Origin: [Pantoea] beijingensis
Lineage (GTDB): Bacteria > Pseudomonadota > Gammaproteobacteria > Enterobacterales > Enterobacteriaceae
DNA length: 64,000 nt
Reading direction: 5' to 3'
Assembly (NCBI RefSeq): GCF_022647505.1
Contig: NZ_CP071409.1
Location: forward strand, 186,001 to 250,000
Both the position numbers and the translations under genes were made by a program. Under the pieces are notes generated by a model, which had not been told where the DNA came from, did no database searches, and was given only the letters and a program-made list of their open reading frames with translations. Numbering within the stretch: position 1 is the stretch's first letter; the number at the start of each line of letters is the position of its first letter. Of this stretch, positions 57,301 to 64,000 are shown piece by piece.

Positions 57301-58590
57301 TTAACCTTCAATCGGATCTTTAACGATAAAGAAGTAAGCCAATGCGCCCGCGAAGGTGACGCAGGAGCAGATCACCAACGCCATATTGAAAGAGTGGGTC
57401 GTATCGACTACCCAGCCAGTGACAATCGGTGCAAAAGAGGCACAGATAAAGCTACCGAAGTTCTGGATACTGCTGACCGAGGCCACCATCCGAGCAGGTG
57501 CCATGACCTGTACCAGACCCCAGGCTGAGGTTCCGGCAAAGTGCACGAAGAACAGCGCCAGGCTGATGAATCCCACGGCCATCGTGGTTGAGGTAGACTG
57601 TACGACCAACAGCGTACAGGCGGCTGAACAAACCAGACCGAGGCAAATGAGGGCTTTACGGCTTTTTGCCAGCGAATGCCCGCGCTTTGCCAGACGATCG
57701 GCAACCGTACCATTAACCAGCATACCGAAAGAGCCGAACAGAAAAGGGATCGCCGCTACCCAACCGGTATTAGCCAGACTTAATCCGCGTTCCGCCTGTA
57801 AATAGCCCGGCAGCCAGGAAAGGTAGAGCCAGCCGGTATAGTTCACGCCGCTAAAACCTAAAATCATGCCCCATACGGTGCGGCGTTTGAAGAGCGCACG
57901 CCATTCTTGTAGCGACACGCGAGTCTTCTGCGCGGGCTTCGCTCCCTCATCCAGATATTGCTGTTCTTCATGTGTCAGTGCGAAGCGATCGCGATTGCGA
58001 TACCACGCATACCAACAGAGAGCAACGGCCACTCCAGCCACCCCGATGATCACAAACATCATACGCCAGCCAAAGGCCAGCATCAGTGCGACTAAAATCG
58101 GTGGGGCGAATGCCTGCCCAAATGTCGTGGAAGAGTTAAAAATTCCCATTGGCAGGCCGCGCTCACGGGCATTAAACCAATCATTCACCACTTTTACCCC
58201 GCTCGGCATAAACGGGGCTTCACCGATTCCCAGGCCGATACGCAACAGAATAAAGTGGGAAAAACTGTTTACTGCGCCAGCCATAGCCTGCATCAATGAC
58301 CAAAATAGCAGGCCTCCGCCCAGTACGATACGCGGGCCGAATTTATCCAACAACAGACCGCTGGGTAATTGAGATATGCCATAAGAGAGTGAAAAAGCGG
58401 AGAGCAGTACGCCAAACTCAGTTGCTGAGAGGCTAAGATCGGCACGGATCGCTTCATTAGCGATCGACAGGGATCCGCGATCGAGGAAGTTGATAATGCC
58501 AGCAATAAACAACAACGTGAGCGAAACGGTTTGGATCCGCTTGATGCGATGCGTTTTTTCCAGCGGACTCGCAATGGATGAAAGTGACAT
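57301..58590 (-). CDS. MFS transporter, anion:cation symporter family (hexuronate-type)
   Basis: 429 residues with 12 helices and the ACS-family marks NFLDRGSLSIANEAI, LLLDKFGPRIVLGGG and GEAPFMPSGVKVVNDWF. It resembles GarP/GudP/ExuT transporters for hexuronates or hexarates. Together with uxuA and the divergent GntR-type regulator it should import the sugar acid. AAGGAC precedes the ATG. Confidence 0.92.
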   Translation of the reverse strand: MSLSSIASPLEKTHRIKRIQTVSLTLLFIAGIINFLDRGSLSIANEAIRADLSLSATEFGVLLSAFSLSYGISQLPSGLLLDKFGPRIVLGGGLLFWSLMQAMAGAVNSFSHFILLRIGLGIGEAPFMPSGVKVVNDWFNARERGLPMGIFNSSTTFGQAFAPPILVALMLAFGWRMMFVIIGVAGVAVALCWYAWYRNRDRFALTHEEQQYLDEGAKPAQKTRVSLQEWRALFKRRTVWGMILGFSGVNYTGWLYLSWLPGYLQAERGLSLANTGWVAAIPFLFGSFGMLVNGTVADRLAKRGHSLAKSRKALICLGLVCSAACTLLVVQSTSTTMAVGFISLALFFVHFAGTSAWGLVQVMAPARMVASVSSIQNFGSFICASFAPIVTGWVVDTTHSFNMALVICSCVTFAGALAYFFIVKDPIEG

Positions 58591-58894
58591 ATTTTTGTCC
58601 TTAATGGCGGATTGCCGCCCCTTTTATCATGTCTGTCGCATTATTATGGGTTCCGGCCCAGCGGTCAGGCCACTGGGCCGATAATGAAGCATAGTCTTGA
58701 AACAGAAATGAGTGCCGTGATCGGGATCGCAGGATGAATAAAATGAGAGGTGTGTTTTTTGTCGGTAAGTGATGGCACCAGAAGGTGCGGTGACACAGTG
58801 ATATCGCCGCAGTGGGCGTGCGCTACGCAATTAATAAATCCCTATGATAAGCTTCGTCCCAGTTTATGCAGCATGCGATAGGCAGGAGCAGGAA
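58591..58894. promoter_or_regulatory. Divergent control region of the hexuronate cluster
   Basis: 304 bases between the transporter and its likely regulator. It holds CGGCCCAG/CTGGGCCG (58654-58680) and GCACC/GGTGC (58775-58788) inverted repeats. No copy of the UxuR/ExuR-type operator (a TGGTATACCA-like core) was seen, so the operator is not placed. Confidence 0.4.
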
Positions 58895-59584
58895 ATGGAG
58901 TTACCGACACTTAAGGTTGAACGTCTCTATCGGCAAATCTCGAATTTGCTGATTGGCTGTATCAAGCAGGGGCAATTTCCTGCGGGTGCGATGTTGCCAC
59001 CGGAGCGTGAGTTAGCGAAACAACTGGGCGTCAGTCGTTCTTCCATTCGCGAAGCGCTGATCGCGCTGGAGATCACCGGCTGGGTAGAGATCCGCACCGG
59101 CAATGGTGTCTACGTTTCTAACCCGATCCCGAAAAGCATTGAAGCCAGCAGTGAAGACGAATTCAGCCTGAAAGATCTCATTAAGGCGCGGCAGGTTTTT
59201 GAAGCCATGACGGCGGAAATGGCGGCACGCAACGCAACCGATGAGCAGCGTATTGAGCTGCGGGAAATTACTCAGGATTTGATTCAACTGCATATTAACG
59301 ACGAGAAATTTCTGCATGAAGATAAGCGTTTTCATTTGCTTATCAGTGAAATGAGCGGAAATGAAGTGCTGAGGGATATGATGGAACACCTGTGGAACAA
59401 GCGGAAAAGCTCCCGTTTTGTACGGCTGGAAAGTCATTATGCTGAAACCGATTTTCCACTGGAGATGAACCGCGATCATGAAAATATTGCTCAGGCAATT
59501 ATTGACCGCGATCCACAACGTGCCAGAACCTGCATGGAACTGCATCTCCAGCACGTTTACGATCGGCTATTTATCGAAAAATAA
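58895..59584 (+). CDS. GntR/FadR-family regulator, UxuR/ExuR-like
   Basis: 229 residues from the ATG at 58895, which has AGGAGCAGGA before it; 17 extra codons are open upstream. N-terminal winged helix (FPAGAMLPPERELAKQLGVSRSSIREALIALE) and an FCD ligand domain (about 95-225) with the metal/ligand His residues in LHEDKRFHLLISE and RDHENIAQAI. It is divergent from the hexuronate transporter and probably represses it until a uronate binds. Confidence 0.92.
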   Translation: MELPTLKVERLYRQISNLLIGCIKQGQFPAGAMLPPERELAKQLGVSRSSIREALIALEITGWVEIRTGNGVYVSNPIPKSIEASSEDEFSLKDLIKARQVFEAMTAEMAARNATDEQRIELREITQDLIQLHINDEKFLHEDKRFHLLISEMSGNEVLRDMMEHLWNKRKSSRFVRLESHYAETDFPLEMNRDHENIAQAIIDRDPQRARTCMELHLQHVYDRLFIEK

Positions 59585-59586
59585 GT

Positions 59587-60627
59587 CTATTTTCGATTTG
59601 GCCTACCATTGCCGAGCAAGATGGCTAATTTGCTGCCTCCCGGGGTGGTCTCCATCAGGATTTTGCAAACACTGGTCAGCGGTACCGACAACAGCATACC
59701 AATGGGACCCAATAGCCAACCCCAGAAAATTAATGACAAAAAAACCACCAGCGTGGAGAGCCCTAAACCGCGTCCCATCATGCGCGGTTCCAGCACATTG
59801 CCAAACACCATATGAATGGCCGTAAACAGGGCTGCAACCATCAGCGCATCATAGACATTGTTGAGTACCAGCGCCTGAATCAGGGGCGGTATCCCGGCGA
59901 TAATAGGCCCGATATTGGGGATAAAGTTAAGCACGAATGCGACTACGCCCCATAGCAGCGCGAACTTTACGCCAATCAATAATAAAGCCAGCCAGACGGC
60001 TACGCCGGTGATTAAGCTGATTAATGTTTTAAGCGCCAGGTAATGTGTGACCCCTTTTAACGCCTTATGTAGTCCGGCAATACGGATCTGAGGATTGATC
60101 AAGGCGTTACGCAGCTTGTACGGTAAGTGATGCACTTCAAACAGCATAAAAATAACCGTCATCACTAACAGAACAATATTGGTCATCGCACCAGAAAACT
60201 GTGTTAGCACCGTACCGGCGACGTTCATGATAGCGTTAGGATCAAGCCTTGCGGCGAGCGCTTCGGTAGAGATATTAATATTCACCCTGGCGGCAAGGTG
60301 TTGAACTACTGTCAGCTTTTGTTCAAGCAGGGGACGGATTTCAGGATACTGCGTAGAAAACTCATTCACTGAGCTGGCCAGCATTGCCAGTAAGAGCGTA
60401 ATGATGATCAGAATCACCACCATAACCAGCGTGATGGCCCAACGACGGCGGACGCCGCGCCGCATTAGCATGGTGACCAGCGGATTGAGCACTATGGCCA
60501 GAAAACTCGCCAGCAGAAAAGGCACAATAATATCCGATGCCGCGCGGACTCCTGCCAAAATCACCACGAGCAATGCCATTTTTAATAGCATATTTTGGCC
60601 TATTTTTTCCTGCTGCGGTGCGGTCAT
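59587..60627 (-). CDS. yhhT: AI-2E family inner membrane transporter YhhT
   Basis: 346 residues, near E. coli YhhT (349) with blocks FMLFEV.H.PYK.R.AL, LKGV.HYLALKTLISL and SVPLTSVCKI. About seven helices with a mid-protein polar segment. Family members include exporters and Na+/H+ antiporters; YhhT's substrate is unknown. Convergent with the GntR gene, only two bases apart, and divergent from yhhS. Confidence 0.94.
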   Translation of the reverse strand: MTAPQQEKIGQNMLLKMALLVVILAGVRAASDIIVPFLLASFLAIVLNPLVTMLMRRGVRRRWAITLVMVVILIIITLLLAMLASSVNEFSTQYPEIRPLLEQKLTVVQHLAARVNINISTEALAARLDPNAIMNVAGTVLTQFSGAMTNIVLLVMTVIFMLFEVHHLPYKLRNALINPQIRIAGLHKALKGVTHYLALKTLISLITGVAVWLALLLIGVKFALLWGVVAFVLNFIPNIGPIIAGIPPLIQALVLNNVYDALMVAALFTAIHMVFGNVLEPRMMGRGLGLSTLVVFLSLIFWGWLLGPIGMLLSVPLTSVCKILMETTPGGSKLAILLGNGRPNRK

Positions 60628-60812
60628 ACACTCTCCTGAAAGGGACGTTACATTTTAGTGTAGACGCCGGGGAGTTAACTTTCTGATTTTAGGAGTTAAT
60701 GAAGCAAAGGACACGTAACATATCTCTGCTGTCGGGGACTCACAGACTGACCGCTTTAGGGTATAGTCTCCTTTCAGTGTCAAAATTTATTCGATCGCGA
60801 GCTTTGAACTCC

Positions 60813-62030
60813 ATGTCAGACCAACCAGCAGCGGAATCAGTACCAAGTGGTTTGCGTTTAAACCTGCGCATTATTTCTACTGTTATCTTCAACTTTGCCA
60901 GCTATCTGACGATTGGCTTACCGCTTGCGGTGCTACCGGGATATGTCCATGACGTCATGGGCTATAGCGCATTTTGGGCAGGGTTGGTGATTAGCCTGCA
61001 GTATCTTTCCACGTTGTTAAGTCGTCCACATGCAGGGCGCTATGCCGACTTGTGGGGACCGAAAAAAGTGGTGATTGTTGGCCTTTGTGGCTGCTTTCTC
61101 AGCGGTGTCTGTTATGCGTTAGCGGCTTTCACAACAGCGCTGCCGCTGCTGAGTTTGGCGTTGCTATGCATTGGCCGGTTAGTGCTGGGCGTTGGACAGA
61201 GTTTTGCCGGAACGGGCTCGACATTGTGGGGCGTGGGGATCGTGGGATCGCTACATATTGGTCGGGTTATTTCATGGAATGGTATCTTCACTTACGGTGC
61301 AATGGCAATTGGTGCCCCGCTTGGCGTGGTGATTTATCGTACCGGCGGCATACTGCTGTTGGCAGCGGTAATTATGGCCATTATTGTCACCGCCATTGCA
61401 TTTGCGATACCGCGCCCGACGGTAAAAGGCAGTAAGGGCAAGCTCCTGCCGTTTCGCGCGGTACTGGGGAAAATCTACGGATTTGGCCTTATTCTGGCAA
61501 TGGGCTCTACCGGTTTTGGGGTGATCGCCACGTTTATTACGCTGTTCTATCAGGCTCAGGGATGGGAGGGGGCCGCGTTTACACTCACGTTGTTTAGCGC
61601 AGCTTTTGTGGGAACCCGCTTGCTGTTTCCCGGTAGTATCAACCGTCATGGTGGTTTGAAAGTGGCCGCCTGCTGTTTTGTCGTGGAAGCTGCCGGGCTC
61701 TTCCTGGTTGGAAGCAGTCATTTTCCTTGGGAGGCTAATCTCGGGGCTGTGCTCACGGGGGCAGGGTTCTCACTTGTTTTCCCTGCGATTGGCGTAGTTG
61801 CCGTGAAGGTGGTTCCCCCACAAAATCAGGGCAGCGCCCTGGCCACCTATACTGCATTTATGGATTTATCGCTGGGAATTACTGGCCCAATCGCGGGTTT
61901 AATCATGGGTTACGCCGGTGTTTCGTCTATTTATCTGCTGAGTGGGGTACTGGTTTGCCTTGCACTGGTAGGGACGCTTTATCTCCAACGCCGGACAACG
62001 AGCGCTGAATATCACACAACGGATATATAG
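60813..62030 (+). CDS. yhhS: MFS transporter YhhS
   Basis: 405 residues from the ATG at 60813, exactly the E. coli YhhS length; the open frame starts earlier but the upstream part is not family-like. Twelve helices, signature GRYADLWGPKKVVI, and the YhhS blocks SYLTIGLPLAVLPGYVHDVMG, GQSFAGTGSTLWGVG and GFGVIATFITLFYQ. Substrate unknown; resistance phenotypes are reported for E. coli YhhS. Confidence 0.94.
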   Translation: MSDQPAAESVPSGLRLNLRIISTVIFNFASYLTIGLPLAVLPGYVHDVMGYSAFWAGLVISLQYLSTLLSRPHAGRYADLWGPKKVVIVGLCGCFLSGVCYALAAFTTALPLLSLALLCIGRLVLGVGQSFAGTGSTLWGVGIVGSLHIGRVISWNGIFTYGAMAIGAPLGVVIYRTGGILLLAAVIMAIIVTAIAFAIPRPTVKGSKGKLLPFRAVLGKIYGFGLILAMGSTGFGVIATFITLFYQAQGWEGAAFTLTLFSAAFVGTRLLFPGSINRHGGLKVAACCFVVEAAGLFLVGSSHFPWEANLGAVLTGAGFSLVFPAIGVVAVKVVPPQNQGSALATYTAFMDLSLGITGPIAGLIMGYAGVSSIYLLSGVLVCLALVGTLYLQRRTTSAEYHTTDI

Positions 62031-62070
62031 ACCTCTCGGGCGGGAGTGCGCAACCCCGCCTGAATAGAAA

Positions 62071-62883
62071 TCACGCCTGCAGCAGGGCAATGCTGTGATG
62101 TATTTCGCGTTCGATATCGGCCTCATGCCACGTTTCCAGCGTTGAAGAGAAAGGCTCAAACGCATAAATGCCCCGATATCCCAGCATTTCCAGGCGCTGT
62201 ACCTGTCCGATGCTGTCCAGTCTATCGTTCTTACTCAGCATAAGGCGCTGTTCATCGGCCAACATACCGGTTGGCCGGGGATCGATGACACCTGAAATAT
62301 GTACTAGCCCGATATTATGGATATCGAGATCGCCAAACTCGTCTTCCGCTGCTTCGTATAAATAGTGATGGAAAGTATCCAGAACCAACCGGAAAGGCAA
62401 CTGAGCAGCACGGATCAGGGCTTGCGCGCTTGCCATCGAACGCAGAGAACTGGTTGAGAAACCCAGCGGCTCTACCAGCCCCTGAATCCCCGACTCCTGA
62501 AATAACGGAGCAAGGGTTTTTAGGGCCAGCAGCATATCTTCCGTTGCAATCGTGCTGCCATCATTGAGCGGACAGAGGACCAGCGCATTGGATCCTACGG
62601 CTTTAGCCTCTTCCAGCAGCGCCGCCGTTCTCTGTAAGAGCGTATCGTTCAGCTGATTAAATGGATAAAGTGCATTAATGCTCACGATCTCCAGGTGATA
62701 GCGTTCTGCCAGTCGCCGTACCCCTGCGTAGCTGAGGTTGTCTGTCACTTTTCCGCCGTGCATATCGTTACGTAGTTCGACTTTATTTAATCCTGCCCGA
62801 TGAACCAGCTTGAAAAATGCCTCAATGGAGAGCGCAGGTGCAATTTTGCGGTTAATACAAAAACGGGTTAATTCGATAGTCAT
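62071..62883 (-). CDS. Sugar phosphate isomerase/epimerase, IolE/IolI-like
   Basis: 270 residues from the ATG at 62883 (a TTG two codons earlier is possible). TIM barrel of the AP-endonuclease-2/IolI type, with metal-binding acidic and His residues in LVEPLGF, LVLDTFHHYLYE, LVHISGV and AFEPFSS. Divergent from the iolA/mmsA-like gene, so it likely acts in inositol or related sugar breakdown. Confidence 0.88.
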   Translation of the reverse strand: MTIELTRFCINRKIAPALSIEAFFKLVHRAGLNKVELRNDMHGGKVTDNLSYAGVRRLAERYHLEIVSINALYPFNQLNDTLLQRTAALLEEAKAVGSNALVLCPLNDGSTIATEDMLLALKTLAPLFQESGIQGLVEPLGFSTSSLRSMASAQALIRAAQLPFRLVLDTFHHYLYEAAEDEFGDLDIHNIGLVHISGVIDPRPTGMLADEQRLMLSKNDRLDSIGQVQRLEMLGYRGIYAFEPFSSTLETWHEADIEREIHHSIALLQA

Positions 62884-63330
62884 ATCCAAGGGCCCGGTAA
62901 AGAGAAAAGTATCAGATTGGTTATCGATTAAAGGAGCATTTATTTCATATTTAGTTAATTATGAAATTTAAATTTTTAGATGCAGTTCGCAAAAAAATGT
63001 TCCGGCGTTTGGTTTTACCCCTTTTATCAACGAACTGTACCCCTCAGTTCCCATGATGCATAAAAAGATGAATGAGGAAGGAAAAGGCTAAGTGCCGACG
63101 TAAAAAGGGAAATAATGTTTGAGGATCGCAAGTTAATAGTCATAAATCGTTGTCATCGATTTCTTTAAAAATGCGATCTATACCGCTAAAAATGAATCTT
63201 CCAAAGATAACTATTTGAAAAATTTATTTCAATATAATACGTTCAGAATATGCATTCAGATTTTGTCTGGCAGGCTGGTGTTGACGTGGTTAATAGCGTG
63301 CCGGAATCTCCCCATCAACGAGGCGACGAC
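62884..63330. other. Divergent region before the iolA/mmsA-like gene
   Basis: 447 bases, AT-rich from 63100 to 63260. It should contain promoters for both divergent genes; ATAATACG near 63233 could be part of a -10. No clear operator pattern was found. Confidence 0.45.
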
Positions 63331-64000
63331 ATGAATATCACTGGAAACTTTATTAGCGGTAAGACGACGCTAAGCGCCAGCAACGAAACCGTTCCAATCT
63401 ACGACCCTGCTACTGGCGCACCAGTCCGTGAATTGACGCAAAGCACGGCGGAAGAAGTCACACAAGCTATTGCGGTTGCCCATAACGCCTGGGATGGATG
63501 GTCCCGTACCTCGCCATTGCGGCGTGCACGTATCCTATTTAATTTTAAAAATCTGATGGAAGTGCATCGTGATGAACTGGCTGCACTGATTGTCAGTGAG
63601 CACGGAAAAGTCTGGTCGGATGCGCAGGGAGAGCTGACGCGTGGCCTGGAAGTGGTTGAGTTCGCCTGTGGTATTCCTCACCTGATTAAAGGCGAAAACT
63701 CAGCGGACGTCGCAACCGGTGTGGATAGCTATTCACTGATGCAGCCGCTAGGCGTAGTGACAGGGATTACCCCTTTTAACTTCCCGGCTATGGTCCCGCT
63801 GTGGATGTTCCCTATCGCGCTGGCCTGTGGCAATACTTTCGTACTAAAACCTCCGGCACTTGATCCTTCGGCTTCGGTACGCATGGCCGAGTTACTGGCT
63901 GAGGCTGGCCTGCCTGCGGGGGTGTTTAATGTGATCCATTGCGCCAATGAGGATGCAGAGCAGCTGTATACCGACCCGCGCGTTCAGGCTGTGAGTTTTG
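63331..64000 (+). CDS. Methylmalonate-semialdehyde dehydrogenase (CoA-acylating), partial at window end
   Basis: Open from the ATG at 63331 (GAGG upstream) to the window edge, giving 223 residues of about 500. The start MNITGNFISGK, then VIPIYDPATG-type region, and the aldehyde dehydrogenase block GVVTGITPFNFPAMVPLWM with the conserved Asn, and NTFVLKPPALDPS identify the MmsA/IolA branch. The enzyme makes acetyl- or propionyl-CoA from malonate or methylmalonate semialdehyde, the last step of inositol or valine breakdown. Neighbour IolI-like gene favours IolA. Confidence 0.93.
   Translation, partial: MNITGNFISGKTTLSASNETVPIYDPATGAPVRELTQSTAEEVTQAIAVAHNAWDGWSRTSPLRRARILFNFKNLMEVHRDELAALIVSEHGKVWSDAQGELTRGLEVVEFACGIPHLIKGENSADVATGVDSYSLMQPLGVVTGITPFNFPAMVPLWMFPIALACGNTFVLKPPALDPSASVRMAELLAEAGLPAGVFNVIHCANEDAEQLYTDPRVQAVSF

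Overview
The window is a chromosomal segment of a member of the Enterobacterales that is not Escherichia or Salmonella. The flanks carry near-identical homologues of E. coli genes: prlC, rsmJ, uspA, uspB, pitA and yhiN at the left, yhhT and yhhS at the right. As I recall the E. coli map, the left block keeps the same order and alternating strands with only dtpB missing. Intergenic repeats beginning with a 'catacttcaag' motif point to a Yersinia, Serratia, Pectobacterium or Erwinia-like relative. I cannot fix the genus. As I remember it, yhiN and yhhT also bound a variable interval in E. coli, so most of 8-59.6 kb can be read as accessory content at one hotspot.

Layout. 0.4-7.9 kb: housekeeping and stress genes (oligopeptidase A, 16S rRNA methyltransferase, universal stress proteins, phosphate transporter, YhiN flavoprotein) with a tandem 123-bp repeat. 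8.1-13.8 kb: a redox cluster (aldo/keto reductase, MdaB-like quinone reductase, AraC-type regulator, short-chain dehydrogenase) with a candidate AraC operator, and a DUF2461 gene. 13.9-19.9 kb: a complete archaic Csu-type pilus operon on the minus strand (three spore-coat-U subunits, chaperone, usher, two-domain tip protein), headed by a 1.6-kb AT-rich non-coding region. 21.5-22.7 kb: DUF2946 and CopC-like copper-related genes. 22.9-25.9 kb: a 1002-residue autotransporter.

26.5-32.8 kb is the most interesting part: a degenerate-receiver LuxR regulator, a dedicated TolC-like outer-membrane protein, an HlyD/CvaA-type adaptor, a C39-peptidase ABC exporter with all catalytic residues, and two small genes whose products carry matching double-glycine-type leaders of class II microcins. 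This looks like an undescribed two-peptide secreted microcin-like system. No immunity gene is recognisable. It runs directly into a four-gene chaperone-usher fimbrial operon (32.9-37.9 kb), an orphan DUF1795 (Eag/DcrB-like) gene, a ToxR/ToxS-like membrane regulator pair with a hexanucleotide-encoded Thr-Pro linker, a second ToxR-like regulator with no periplasmic domain, and a second LuxR-type regulator (38.9-42.1 kb). These regulators plausibly control the surface and secretion genes, but that is inference.

42.7-46.2 kb: a Fur-box-preceded TonB receptor divergent from a ferric-siderophore-type binding protein. 46.6-54.1 kb: a DUF2231 membrane protein with a sorbosone-dehydrogenase-like lipoprotein, a PdxH-like oxidase, ProP, and an amidase plus NCS1 permease operon. 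54.2-59.6 kb: a CSS-motif EAL phosphodiesterase, then a hexuronate cluster (uxuA, MFS transporter, UxuR-like GntR regulator). 59.6-64 kb: yhhT, yhhS, a sugar-phosphate isomerase/epimerase of the IolE/IolI type, and the 5' part of a methylmalonate-semialdehyde dehydrogenase gene (iolA/mmsA), probably the start of an inositol-type catabolic cluster cut by the window edge. No tRNA, rRNA, CRISPR array or intact insertion sequence was recognised.
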